Assembly (NCBI GenBank): GCA_905221605.1
Contig: CAJNDS010000665.1
Location: 44,890-94,555, forward strand
Direction: 5' to 3'
Source: Symbiodinium natans
Lineage: Eukaryota; Sar; Dinophyceae; Suessiales; Symbiodiniaceae
Length of the DNA: 49,666 nucleotides
Made by a program: the position numbers and the translations under genes. Of this stretch, positions 35,849-46,709 are shown in pieces. The notes under the pieces were generated by a model. That model made no database searches. It had not been told where the DNA came from and was given only the letters and a program-made list of their open reading frames with translations. Each line of letters starts with the position of its first letter. The stretch's first letter is position 1.

Positions 35849-36090
35849 GCTACGGATCCCTGAGCGACTTGCTAATTGTTGGCTGTCGCCTACGGGACAC
35901 CCCAGTGGTGCCTCTGGATGATAGAAGGAGGAACAGCAACTATGTCTATATAGTCATAGTAGTCGTAATTGGAATAGCAATAGCGATGGCAATGGTAATG
36001 GTGATGGTAATGGTGATGAGTCTCATTCGACATGATCTATTCAGAATACATGTCATGCTGCGGGATAGTCATGCCATTTGTATGAAAAAA
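35849..36090 (+). CDS. Exon-like block running into a GTAATG/GTGATG repeat
   Basis: After CCTTGCAG| (35,848) a frame reads YGSLSDLLIVGCRLRDTPVV then PLDDRRRNSNY, which looks like real protein. It continues into a hydrophobic Ile/Val/Ala/Met run (35,945-36,018) created by an imperfect 6-bp repeat (AATGGT/GATGGT), so the true exon probably ends near 35,930. Family not recognised. Confidence 0.38.
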
Positions 36091-36404
36091 AACCTAAACC
36101 TAAACCCTATACCCTAAACCCTCAACCCCTCAACTTGCCCTCAACCCTAAACCCTCAACCCCTAATCAAGCAGCGCCGCGTCAATCTCCAGATGTAGAGC
36201 CCCTCTGAATTGAGAAGCTCTGAAAAGCCTCATGACCCCCTTTCTCCATCAGCTATGAGCAAACCTTTGAGGGTCTCAGGGTTTAGGTGCTTAGGGTTTT
36301 AAATCCTAAACCCTACGCCCTAAACCCCAAACCCGAAGTTTAGGGCTCCAAGTTTTTTTTAGAATGGTTCTAAGCCCCACAGACGACCGTTTTTTTGGCA
36401 CTAG

Positions 36405-36459
36405 GCCCGGGCAGCCGCGACGCTGTGAGGTCTGCCTCCCCCAAGGCACCTCCGGGCTG
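36405..36459 (+). CDS. Short Cys-rich exon-like block
   Basis: Between CACTAG|G (36,404|36,405) and GGGCTG|GTTTAGGG (36,459). The frame reads PGQPRRCEVCLPQGTSGL with a C-x2-C. It starts a G-rich stretch with TTAAAGGGGG variants. It may belong with the Cys-module gene. Confidence 0.38.
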
Positions 36460-36551
36460 GTTTAGGGGGTTCAGTTTGGGGTTAAAGGGGGTTTAAAGGG
36501 GGGTTAAAGGGGGTTTAGGGTTTAGGGTTTAGGGTTTAGGGTTGAATTAGG

Positions 36552-36680
36552 GGAGTCTCTGTCGACTTCATCTTTCACAATGGACAGGATCCCGATCAGA
36601 AGGCTTCTAGCAAGCCAGTGACAATTGCAGCTTTGCACAACCGAGCCGATTGCTCAGTATGCAGCTCTGTCGTTCACTGA
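36552..36680 (+). CDS. Open frame ending at a stop, possible terminal exon
   Basis: Starting after a TTTAGGG patch, the frame reads GVSVDFIFHNGQDPDQKASS then KPVTIAALHNRADCSVCSSV before TGA at 36,678-36,680. It is charged and Cys-containing and looks protein-like. An overlapping 111-aa ATG frame (36,625-36,960) is also open and less convincing. Confidence 0.28.
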   Translation, partial: GVSVDFIFHNGQDPDQKASSKPVTIAALHNRADCSVCSSVVH

Positions 36681-36959
36681 CAAGCAATGTACTGCTGCTA
36701 GCTTAAGAACCCACCAAGAAAAAAATCAACAACAAACAAGTAGTATTTCTCACAAGGGCAATATAGCGATTCCATTGTTTCGGTGGTCAGCTGCCTCTTT
36801 TCCAAGGACCCCCTCTCTCTGGCGCGGCAATCGAATTGCGTCCTTTCATCAGCGCAGCACGCTTCTGCTACTTAGCCGACCGTGCCGTGGGGTTTCGAAG
36901 AAACCTATCCAGCGGCCGACAGACGCTGATCTATTCAGAACAGTTGGGTTTAGGGTTTA

Positions 36960-37600
36960 GGGCTTAGGGTTTAGGGTTTAGGGGTTGATCTATTTCTTGG
37001 GCCTCTATTTGGGGACCCTAGGCTAAAACGGGGGCGCAAACATGAAGATTACCACCCATTTGCAAAACCAACTTGCATTTTCACTGTCCTTCGGCATTTT
37101 TTGCCCAAGTAAGATGTCTCCTCGTTGTTGGGGTTCAGGGTTTTGGGGGCCTTTCTCCTGAGCTTCTTAATGTGAAGGGGTGTACGACCCCTATTCCCCC
37201 ACATAACCCCTATATATGCCTTCTAGAATCCCTATATACTTAAGGCCCCTAACACCCCTCCAAGAGCCCCTAAGGTGCCTTGTAAGGGTCCCTCATAAAG
37301 ACCCTTGAAGTTGGCATGTTCCCCCTTATGCTAACAGTCCTCAGTCGGGATTATCGTGCCCCTTCTAGAATCGCTACATACCTAAGTAGCCCCTAAAGAA
37401 CCCTCAAAGAACCCCTAAGGTCCCTTCGAGGGGTCCCTCCTTTAGTCCAGAACGTGCCATCCGCCCAAGGACAGTTTTGTACAACCCATCGGGACTGTGG
37501 AGTCCCGTTGATACTGGCCCGGCCGCGGACTCGGATTGTGCCCCTAAACCCTAAACCCTAAACCCTAAGCCCTACGCCCTAAACCCTAAACCCTAAACCC
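36960..37600. other. Intergenic or intron-like stretch with a local duplication
   Basis: Contains two imperfect copies of a segment of about 80 bp (37,215-37,300 and 37,362-37,440; shared CTTCTAGAATC, CCCCTAA, ACCCCTAAGGT, GGGTCCCTC), and between them a single end of the foldback element seen at 2,301. C-rich repeats lie at 37,540-37,600. Confidence 0.55.
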
Positions 37601-37646
37601 AAATTCCCACCCAGGCCTGCTTAGGCCGTACCCACCCTTCTCTAGG

Positions 37647-38215
37647 GTGCCTGGACCCAGAAATCACCCGACAGCGATTAACACCATCGCTTGGACTTCC
37701 TGTGCAAGCCTAAAGAGTTGTGTTGAGCGTGAGCTGCGCCTCCAGTGCCGGTGCAGTACCCCGCCTGGGGTACCCCGCCCCCCTTCTCCGATCCCCCCCT
37801 ACCGCCCCCCTCCGGAGCCCCCTGGTGCCGGGCCACTGTCGGAGCGTGTCCAGGGAGCAGAGGGGCCGCAAGGCAGGTCAGCCTGGGCGATTGCTCAAAA
37901 ACTACCAAACCCAGCAACCCCCTGGCCTCCCCTGGCCCCGGCCCCTGGCCCGCCCTGGCCCCCCCTGGGCCCTGCTGGGCCCCCTGTACCCCCCTCCCCG
38001 CCGTTCCCCCTCCCTCCCCCCCCCATCCCCCTCCCCCTCACCCCCCCACCCCCCCCCCCCCCCTCCCCCCTCCCCCCCCAATGGGGCTTGTTTTTGGCCG
38101 TCCCGGCCCTTTTTCTGGATTCTGGCGCCAAATCCCCCACAGCCACGGCAACCTCCTATTCAACCCGATCAAAGGATGGGGGTGGGAAGTGGGAATTTAG
38201 GGCGTTAGCCCGAAA
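37647..38215 (+). CDS. Low-complexity Pro-rich open frames, doubtful
   Basis: All three plus frames stay open through a CCCC/CCT-rich tract (37,780-38,085), giving Pro-rich products up to 201 aa. This reflects the tract. At about 37,688-37,725 one frame spells NTIAWTSCASLKSCVERELR, which has a W-x2-C like the Cys modules but lacks the first Cys and has shorter Cys spacing. Only that part might be a decayed module. Confidence 0.2.
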
Positions 38216-38404
38216 CCCTAAAAGGAGAAAAGTTGGGTGGATGCCTGCGTAAGCAGGGGGTGGGAAAAATAAAACAACCCAACCTTTCTGGTTGTGGTGG
38301 CTCCAACTTCAATATACGCCGCCGCGACATATGCCGCCCCCTCACACCCCCTGGGTGTGTTGGGGCGCCATCTCCGCATGACATCTACTGCCGCGGCGCG
38401 GCGA

Positions 38405-38582
38405 GACGCCCTAAACCCTAAACCCTAAACCCTAAACCCTAAACCCTAAACCCTAAACCCTAAACCCTAAACCCTAAACCCTAAACCCAAACCCTAAACC
38501 CTAAACCCTAAACCCTAAACCCTAAACCCTAAACCCTAAACCCTAAACCCTAAACCCTAAACCCTAAACCCTAAACCCTAAA
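38405..38582 (-). repeat. CCCTAAA array, about 25 copies
   Basis: Nearly perfect heptamers, and the last large telomere-like array in the window apart from a short one at 39,382-39,550. Confidence 0.98.
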
Positions 38583-38741
38583 CTTAAGCGAGCTGCGGGC
38601 GCTGCGATAGCCAGCTGCGAGCGTGCAGGGGGCGACAGCCCCTGCCAGCTCCGGAGCGTGCGCGACAGTCGCTGCGAAGGAGCTCCGTTAGCTGCACCGG
38701 CTCGGTGCCGGCGCACGCGACAGGCATGCCGGATCTGCTAG
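38583..38741 (+). CDS. PPR-like exon or relic
   Basis: Immediately after the C-rich array, the frame reads LKRAAGAAIASCERAGGDSP then CQLRSVRDSRCEGAPLAAPA and ends at TAG 38,739-38,741. A-A-I-A-S-C-E-R-A-G-G is PPR helix A plus turn (N-A-A-I-x-A-C-E-K-G-G). The rest lacks the helix-B W and may be past a splice site or decayed. It lies 12 kb from the previous PPR block, so it may belong to another gene. A minus frame is also open. Confidence 0.42.
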   Translation, partial: LKRAAGAAIASCERAGGDSPCQLRSVRDSRCEGAPLAAPARCRRTRQACRIC

Positions 38742-38769
38742 AGAGATATGACCCCAAACCTTGGGCTCG

Positions 38770-39205
38770 GACCGGTGCATCCTTTAGGATTAAGGATTTA
38801 GGATTTAGGGACAAATTCTGAGCTTTTTTTGGGCTCCTCCAAACCATTTCTGAGAGTTTGGGTTTTTCTAGGCTTTTTTGGACTCCTCCAACTATTTCTG
38901 AGTCTCCAGGACCATTTCCGAGCCTTTTTTGGGCTCCGACCATTCCTGAGAGCTTTTTGGGCTCGCAGGCCCGGTTTTCCGGACTATTTCTGAGCCTTTT
39001 TGGGCTCCTCCCGGACAATTTTTTTGGCTCCTCCCAGGACCATTCTGAGCCTTCCCAGACCAGATCCCAAAGCATAAACCTCGGACCTTTCATACCTTTC
39101 TGGGTCTTTCCCAGACCATTTCTGAGCTTTTTTGGGCTTTTCAGAGACCAGTTCTCAGCTATCAAGTCCCCCAAATCCCAAAGCACAAACCTCCGAGGCA
39201 TAGCG
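38770..39205 (-). repeat. Imperfect minisatellite with open minus-strand frame
   Basis: Units of about 30 bp of the form GAGCCTTTTTTGGGCTCCTCC…GACCATTTC repeat across 430 bp. A longer word (AATCCCAAAGCACAAACCT) occurs at two ends. The 205-aa minus frame repeats SPKKLRNGLG and EPKKLSG. This is a typical in-frame minisatellite; a real Lys/Leu/Gly repeat protein cannot be excluded. Confidence 0.7.
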
Positions 39206-39381
39206 CGGAATAAGATTCGAGCAACTATATATTTGAGAGGAGAGCCGACAACAAATACATATGAAAACCCTAAACCCGACCAAGGTCATAAATTGGGCGG
39301 GTGGGTTGGGTGAGGACGTGAACCTTGGCGCACACCACAACACACGCCCTGTGTGGTGGTGTGCGCGGAGCATGTGACACA

Positions 39382-39552
39382 CCCTAAACCCTAAACCCTA
39401 AACCCTAAACCCTAAACCCTAAACCGTTAACCCTTAACCCTTAACTCTTAACCCTTAACCCTTAACCCTTAACCCTAAGCCCTAAACCCTAAACCCTAAG
39501 CCCTAAACCCTAAACCCTAAACCCTAAAACCTAAACCCTAAACCCTAAACCT
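39382..39552 (-). repeat. CCCTAAA / CCCTTAA array
   Basis: Perfect CCCTAAA, then a block of CCCTTAA, then CCCTAAA. It is the last telomere-like array in the window. Confidence 0.97.
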
Positions 39553-39554
39553 TA

Positions 39555-40190
39555 CTTCAGGCAATGGCCTCTTTATGAAGGGGTAACTGTCAAAATGGCC
39601 CGCAACAGAAACAGATTTGGGAAGAGATTCCGTAAAGATTTTTAGGGTTCAGGAAATTGGGACCCCCGCAGGCCCGTGACAGAAACAGATTTGGGAAGAG
39701 ATTCCGTGATTTTTTTCAGGGTTCAGGGTTTAGGAACCCGGCCAAAGCTGAAAGAGGCCACCTGCCACAACCACCCCCCCAAGCGCATGTTTGAGTAGGG
39801 GCCAAAGCTGAAAGAGGCCACCTGCCACAAGTGGTCTTTCGCCCAAAGTCCTGTAGACACCCCCCCTGAATGTCCAAGGCACATGTTTGAGTAGGGGGGG
39901 CCAAAGCTGAAAGAGGCCACCTGCCACAAGTGGGCTTTCGCCCACAGTCCTGTACCTAAAGAGGCCACCCCCCCTGAATGTCCAAAGCACATGTTTGAGT
40001 AGGGGGGGCCAAAGCTGAAAGAGGCCACCTGCCACAAGTGGGCTTTCGCCCACAGTCCTGTAACTAAAGAGGCCACCCCCCCTGGCCTCTTTATGAAGGG
40101 GTGACTGTCAAAATGGCCCGTAACAGTAACAGATTTGGGAAGAGATTTGAGAAGAGATTCCGTAAATATGTTGTTTTTGAGTGTGGACAT
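39555..40190 (+). repeat. Tandem of about 100-bp units, direct arm
   Basis: Units start CCAAAGCTGAAAGAGGCCAC at 39,742, 39,802, 39,901 and 40,009. An outer repeat containing ACTGTCAAAATGGCCCG and GATTTGGGAAGAGATT occurs at about 39,586, 39,680 (part) and 40,106. The minus frames of 155 and 107 aa are its translation. Confidence 0.88.
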
Positions 40191-40199
40191 TGAAGAGGG

Positions 40200-40345
40200 C
40201 TGGCCTCTTTAGTTACAGGGCTTTGGGCAAAACCCAGCTGTGGCGGGTGGCCTCTTTCAGTTTTGGCCATGGCCTGTTTAGCTACATGACTTTGGGCGAA
40301 AGCCCAGTTGTGGCGGGTGGCCTCTTTCAGCTTTGGCCCCTTTTG
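40200..40345 (-). repeat. Inverted copies of the same unit
   Basis: Two units in opposite orientation: GTGGCCTCTTTCAGCTTTGG and relatives at about 40,248 and 40,317 are the complement of the unit start. With 39,742-40,080 they form a broken palindrome centred near 40,190. Confidence 0.85.
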
Positions 40346-40369
40346 CTCAAATATGTGTTTTGGACATTG

Positions 40370-40940
40370 AGGCCGGGCAACACATTTCCTAAAGTAGTTA
40401 GTGTCGTTTTGGTGACCAGAGCCGGGCGACACATTTCCTACAGTAGTTAGTTGTTTTAGTGGCCAAAACCGGGCGACACATTTCCTAAACTAGTTAGTCG
40501 TTTCTCTGGCCAAAGCCGGGCGACACATTTCCTAAAGTAGTTAGTCGTTTTAGTGGCCAAAACCGGGCGACACAATTCCTAAAGTAGTTAATCGTTTTAG
40601 TGGCCAAAGCCGGGCGACACATTTCCTAATAGTTAGTGTCGTGTTAGTGACCAAAGCCGGGCGACACTTTTTTTTCCTAAATTAGTTAGTAGTTTTTGAG
40701 ACCAAAACCGGGCGACACATTTCCTAAACTAGTTCGTCGTTTTAGTGACCAAAACCGGGCGACACATGTCCTAAAGTAGTTAGTCGTTTTGGTGACCAAA
40801 ACCGGGCGTCACATGTCCTAAAGTAGTTAGTCGCTTTAGTGACCAAAGCCGGGCGACACATTTCCTAAAGTAGTTAGTCGTTTTAGTGACCAAAGCCGGG
40901 CGAAAATTTTCTTAAACTACTTAGTCGTTTTAGTGACGAT
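40370..40940 (+). repeat. 47-bp tandem repeat, 12 copies
   Basis: Unit GCCGGGCGACACATTTCC, then TAAAGTAGTTAGTCG, then TTTTAGTGACCAAA. Starts are near 40,372, 40,421, 40,468, 40,515, 40,562, 40,609, 40,656, 40,706, 40,754, 40,801, 40,848 and 40,895. It is not a CRISPR array, since there are no unique spacers. Confidence 0.93.
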
Positions 40941-41160
40941 GTTTCACCTCTTGTCTATTGTTGCTAAGCGGAAAAATGCTTTTACAAAAAAACAAGAAAG
41001 CTGAAAACAACTACAAAACCCTAGACAAGGTAGTCTTTCAACTTTTTGGCCACCCCTATATATGGTTCAGCGTCGAGCGTCCTGGGCCCCCCCCCCCCGT
41101 GGGTGGCTTAAATAGGGTTTATTTGGAAGCTGAGAGTCGTGTTTTTGTGTGGTAGATACA
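40941..41160. other. Short unique stretch
   Basis: A 65-aa frame (40,958-41,155) without a recognised motif, containing a C-run at 41,087-41,098. Confidence 0.35.
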
Positions 41161-44100
41161 AAGGAAAGGGCATAAGAAAGTAGCGAAAGGAGCTCCTCAA
41201 TTCCCTTCCTTATCTCCTATCCTTTTTTCTTTATTCATTGCAACAGGAGAATACAGGAAAAGGGCCTCCATTCCCCTCTTGTTCTTCCTTTCTTGTGTTT
41301 TTGTCATTTAAAGGGGAACAGGAGAAGAGAAGGGAAAGAGAAGGAGAGAGGAGAGATAAAAGGAACACAATTTTAATGGGAAGAGCCAAGAAAAGAATAG
41401 AAGAGAGATGAACAAAGAAGATGGAGAGACAAAACAAGGCGCAAAGAAGATGGCACTCTTCTTTATCTATCCTCTCTCCCTTCTCTCTCCCTTCCCTCTT
41501 TCTTTTCGAAACAGAAAAACTAAAAAGGAAGAACTTGAAAAGGAGAAGGGTAATGAAAAGAGCAGAAGAGACAGGCCGAAAAGAGGGATATGATGAAGTA
41601 TGGGCAAGGTCCACGCGCAAGGAGTCACCCTCTGCTTACCCTTCCACTGCTTTATCATACAAGTTCCTTTCTTGTGTTTTATTAGTTAAAAGGTAACAGA
41701 AGGAGAGAAGGGCAAGGGAAGTGAGAGAGGAGAGACAACAAGGAGGCCATTTGAATTTTCTGGAGGGGTACTGAAAAGAAGAGAAGACACAAGAAACAAG
41801 GAGACGGATAGCACTCTTCTTTATCTATCATCTCTCCCTTCCTTGTCTCTCGCTTTTCCCTCTATAATTAAAAAAATAGGTGCCCTCTCCCTCTTCAGGA
41901 AGCCCCCTTGCCCTTATTTTGCTAGCTTTCTGAAACGACAAGGAAACAACACATAGAAAGAGAGGAAAGGGAATGAAACAATAGGCAGTGGAGCTCTTCA
42001 GTGTCTTTACCTATCTCTTTTCTTCTTTTTCTTTTTCATTCAATAAGGAAAAGAAGCTTCCTTTGGTGTGATTTTGAGATTCAAAAGAGAACAAGAGAAG
42101 AGAAGGGAGAGAGAAAGGAGAGAGGAGAGATCAAAAGGAAGCAATTTTCATGGGAAGAGCAATGAAAATCATGGAAGAGAAATGAAGACAGGAGAGGGAG
42201 GTGCAAAATCAGGCAAAGAGAAGATGGTGCTCGTTTTCTTTCCTCTCTTTCTTATCTTTCCCTTTCAAATAAAAACAAAAGGAAGAACAATGAACATGTA
42301 AAGGAACCCGTTTTCTTTTTCCGTTTGGGAACAAGGAAAAGAACAGAGGCGATAGGGCGAGAGGAGGGATTTGCTGCAGCATGGGGAGGGTCTACGGACA
42401 AGGAGCCAACCCCGCTCGCTTTCCCCATCCATTGGAAAAGAAAGGAACATGGCCTCCATTCCCCTCTTGTTCTTCCTTTCTTGCGCTTTTGTCATTTAAA
42501 GGGGAACAGGAGAAGAGAAGGGAGAGAGAAGGAGAGAGGAGAGACAAAAGGATTGCATTGTTAATGGGAAGAGCAAAGAAAAGAATAGAAGAGAGATGAA
42601 TAGAGAAGTGGGAGAGACAAAACAAGGCGCAGAGAAGATGGCACTCTTCTTTATCTATCCTCTCTCCCTTCTCTCTCCCTTCCCTCTTTCTTTTCGAAAT
42701 AAGAAAACAAAAAGGAAGAACTATGAGAAGGAGAAGGGTAAGGAAAGGAACAGAAGAGATAGGCCGAGAGGAGGGGTATGATGAAGTATGGACCGGTCCA
42801 CGCGCCAGGAGTCACCCTCTGCTTACCCTTCCACTGCCTTATCACACAAGTTCCTTTCTTGTGGTTTATCAGTCAAAAGGAAACAGAAGGAGAGAAGGGA
42901 AAGAGAAGTGAGACGAGATAACAAGGATGCCATTTTGCTGGAAGCGCAACTGTATGTGGCCACAACAAGCAGGCCAGGGAGGCTCAGGCGGGGCAAGTCT
43001 CTCCCTAATTAGAAAAATCAATCTTGCTATTCACAGGTAGGCGCCCTTCTTCCTCTTCAGGAAATCGCCTTTCCCTTATTTTGCTTTTTGAAGCGAATAA
43101 GACAAACAACAGATAAGAAGAGAGGACAGGGAATGACTAGGTAAAGAGAGGAGCTCTTCAATTTCCTCCCTATCTCTTAAGTTACTTGTCCTTCTTGGGC
43201 GGGTGTCCTTTTTTCTTCCTTGAAGATGCAGAAAACTAGCAAAAAGGACACCCGATCGCCCATTTTCTTTTCAATTCAAAGAAGCTTCCTTTGGTGTGAT
43301 TTTGAGATTCAAAAGAGAACAAGAGAAGAGAAGGGAGAGAGAAAGGGGAGAGGAGAGATCAAAAGGAAGCAATTTTCATGGGAAGAGCAATGAAAATCAT
43401 GGAAGAGAAATGAAGACAGGAGAGGGAGGTGCAAAATCAGGCAAAGAGAAGATGGTGCTCGTTTTCTTCTTTCCTCTCTTTCTTATCTTTCCCTTTCAAA
43501 TAAAAACAAAAGGAAGAACAATGAACATGTAAAGGAACCCGTTTTCTTTTTCCGTTTGGGAACAAGGAAAAGAACAGAGGCGATAGGGCGAGAGGAGGGA
43601 TTTGCTGCAGCATGGGGAGGGTCTACGGACAAGGAGCCAACCCCGCTCGCTTTCCCCATCCATTGGAAAAGAAAGGAACATGGCCTCCATTCCCCTCTTG
43701 TTCTTCCTTTCTTGCGCTTTTGTCATTTAAAGGGGAACAGGAGAAGAGAAGGGAGAGAGAAGGAGAGAGGAGAGACAAAAGGATTGCATTGTTAATGGGA
43801 AGAGCAAAGAAAAGAATAGAAGAGAGATGAATAGAGAAGTGGGAGAGACAAAACAAGGCGCAGAGAAGATGGCACTCTTCTTTATCTATCCTCTCTCCCT
43901 TCTCTCTCCCTTCCCTCTTTCTTTTCGAAATAAGAAAACAAAAAGGAAGAACTATGAGAAGGAGAAGGGTAAGGAAAGGAACAGAAGAGATAGGCCGAGA
44001 GGAGGGGTATGATGAAGTATGGACCGGTCCACGCGCCAGGAGTCACCCTCTGCTTACCCTTCCACTGCCTTATCACACAAGTTCCTTTCTTGTGGTTTAT

Positions 44101-45325
44101 CAGTCAAAAGGAAACAGAAGGAGAGAAGGGAAAGAGAAGTGAGACGAGATAACAAGGATGCCATTTTGCTGGAAGCGCAACTGTATGTGGCCACAACAAG
44201 CAGGCCAGGGAGGCTCAGGCGGGGCAAGTCTCTCCCTAATTAGAAAAAATCAATCTTGCTATTCACAGGTAGGCGCCCTTCTTCCTCTTCAGGAAATCGC
44301 CTTTCCCTTATTTTGCTTTTTGAAGCGAATAAGACAAACAACAGATAAGAAGAGAGGACAGGGAATGACTAGGTAAAGAGAGGAGCTCTTCAATTTCCTC
44401 CCTATCTCTTAAGTTACTTTTCCTTCTTGGGTGGGTGTCCTTTTTTCTTCCTTGAAGATGCAGAAAACTAGCAAAAAGGACACCCGATCGCCCATTTTCT
44501 TTTCAATTCCCTTCCTTATCTCCTATGCTCTTTTCCTTATTCATTGCAACAGGAGAATACCGGAAAAGGGCCTCCATTCCCCTCTTCTTCCTTTCTTGTG
44601 TTTTTGTCATTTAAAGGGGAACAGGAGAAGACAAGGGAAAGAGAAGGAGAGAGGAGAGATAAAAGGAACACAATTCTAATGGGAAGAGCCAAGAAAAGAA
44701 TAGAAGAGAGATGAACAAAGAAGATGGAGAGACAAAACAAGGCGCAAAGAAGATGGCACTCTTCTTTATCTATCCTCTCGCCCTTCTCTCTCCCTTCCCT
44801 CTTTCTTTTCGAAACAGAAAAACTAAATTGGAAGAACTTGAAAAGGAGAAGGGTAAGGAAAAGAGCAGAAGAGACAGGCCGAAAAGAGGAATATGATGAA
44901 CTGAAAAGAAGAGAAGACACAAGAAACAAGGAGACGGATAGCACTCTTCTTTATCTATCATCTCTCCCTTCCTTGTCTCTCGCTTTCCCCTCTATAATTA
45001 AAAAAATAGGTGCCCTCTCTCCTCTTCAGGAAGCCCCCTTGCTCTTATTTTGCTAGCTTTCTGAAACGACAAGGAAACAACACATAGAAAGAGAGGAAAG
45101 GGAAAGAAACAATAGGCAGTGGAGCTCTTCAGTGTCTTTACCTATCTCTTTTCTTGTTTTTCTTTTTCATTCAATAAGGAAAAGAAGCTTCCTTTGGTGT
45201 GATTTTGAGATTCAAAAGAGAACAAGAGAAGAGAAGGGAGAGAGAAAGGAGAGAGGAGAGATCAAAAGGAAGCAATTTTCATGGGAAGAGCAATGAAAAT
45301 CATGGAGGAGAAATGAAGACAGGAG
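41160..45325. repeat. Purine/pyrimidine-rich higher-order repeat
   Basis: GAGA/CTCT-rich DNA in nested copies. A word block CCTCCATTCCCCTCTT…TCATTTAAAGGGGAACAGG occurs at 41,265, 42,453, 43,683 and 44,571. A block GAAGCTTCCTTTGGTG starts at about 42,054, 43,283 and 45,185. The segments 42,054-43,282 and 43,283-44,510 are an almost identical tandem of 1,230 bp, flanked by older related copies. The many 60-110-aa frames repeat with it and are not supported as genes. Confidence 0.9.
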
Positions 45326-45330
45326 ACCGG

Positions 45331-46463
45331 GATCCCCTTGGCACCCTGCAAAAGTCCTGCAAATACCACACAAAACGGAAAAGGGTAGGAACAACATTTG
45401 CGGGTCAAAATTTGCCGGGATCCCCTTGGCACCCTGCAAAAGTCCTGCAAATACCACACAAAACGGGAAAGGGTAGGAACAACATTTGCGGGTCAAAATT
45501 TGCCGGGATTCCCTTGGCACCCTGCAAAAGTCCTGCAAATGCCACACAAAACGGAAAAGGGTAGGAACAACATTTGCGGGTCAAAATTTGCCGGGATCCC
45601 CTTGGCACCCTGCAAAAGTCCTGCAAATACCACACAAAACGGAAAGGGTAGGAACAACATTTGCGGGTCAAAATTTGCCGGGATCCCCTTGGCACCCTGC
45701 AAAAGTCCTGCAAATACCGCACAAAACGGAAAAAGGTAGGAACAACATTTGCGGGTCAAAATTTGCCGGGATCCCCTTGGCACCCTGCAAAAGTCCTGCA
45801 AATACCACACAAAACGAAAAAGGGTAGGAACAACATTTGCGGGTCAAAATTTGCCGGGATCCCCTTGGCACCCTGCAAAAGTCCTGCAAATGCCACACAA
45901 AACGGAAAAGGGTAGGAACAACATTTGCGGGTCAAAATTTGCCGGGATCCCCTTGGCACCCTGCAAAAGTCCTGCAAATACCACACAAAACGGAAAAGGG
46001 TAGGAACAACATTTGCGGGTCAAAATTTGCCGGGATCCCCTTGGCACCCTGCAAAAGTCCTGCAAATACCACACAAAACGAAAAAGGGTAGGAACAACAT
46101 TTGCGGGTCAAAATTCGCCGGGATCCCCTCGGCACCCTGCAAAAGTCCTGCAAATGCCACACAAAACGGAAAAGGGTAGGAACAACATTTGCGGGTCAAA
46201 ATTTGCCGGGATCCCCTTGGCACCCTGCGAAAGCCCTGCAAATGCCACACAAATCGGAATAGTGTAGGAACAACATTTGCGGGTCAAAATTTGCCGGGAT
46301 TCCCTTGGCACCCTGCAGAAGTCCTGCAAATACCACACAAAACGAAAAAGGGTAGGAACAACATTTGCGGGTCAAAATTTGCCGGGATCCCCTTGGCACC
46401 CTGCAAAAGTCCTGCAAATACCACACACAACGGAAAAGGGTAGGAACAACATTTGCGGGTCGG
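45331..46463 (+). repeat. 88-bp satellite, 13 copies (left arm of palindrome)
   Basis: Unit GGGATCCCCTTGGCACCCTG, then CAAAAGTCCTGCAAATACC, then ACACAAAACGGAAAAGGG, TAGGAACAACATTTGCGGGT, CAAAATTTGCC. Starts of the CCCTTGGCACC word are spaced 87-88 bp from about 45,335 to 46,390. It breaks in abruptly within the GA-rich repeat at 45,327 and ends inside a unit at 46,463. All frames are open, so the 76-121-aa frames are artefacts. Confidence 0.97.
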
Positions 46464-46690
46464 GGTTGGGGGGTCAGGAATTAAATAATTTAAATAATTT
46501 AAATTCCCCAGGGGGGGCGTCCGGGCATTAAAATCATTTAAATTATTTAATTCCCCGGCTCGTACTTTAGTATTGGGGGGAGGCCCGCGCTCGTAATTCA
46601 GTATTGGGGGGAGGCCCGGGCTCGTAATTTTATGTTGAGGGGGAGGCCCGGGCTCGTGATTTAGTATCGGGGAATTGAAAAATTGATTTC
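46464..46690. repeat. Palindrome spacer with AT-rich hairpin and 38-bp tandem
   Basis: An AT-rich inverted repeat (GAATTAAATAATTTAAAT… against …ATTTAAATTATTTAATTCC) at 46,478-46,556 resembles the array at 48,673-49,666. It is followed by four units of about 38 bp of the form GGCTCGTAATT…AGTATTGGGGGGAGGCCC at 46,557-46,675. Confidence 0.88.
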
Positions 46691-46709
46691 ATTTCAATGT
46701 CCAGGGGCC

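Noticed and set aside
41231-44944. Repeated Lys/Glu-rich and Ser/Leu/Phe-rich frames as a gene family
   Set aside because: They recur because the DNA is a purine/pyrimidine higher-order repeat. Frames on both strands are equally open and no motif is conserved.
45331-46463. CRISPR array
   Set aside because: Repeats are contiguous 88-bp monomers without unique spacers, and no cas-like genes are present. The same reasoning applies to the 47-bp tandem at 40,370-40,940.
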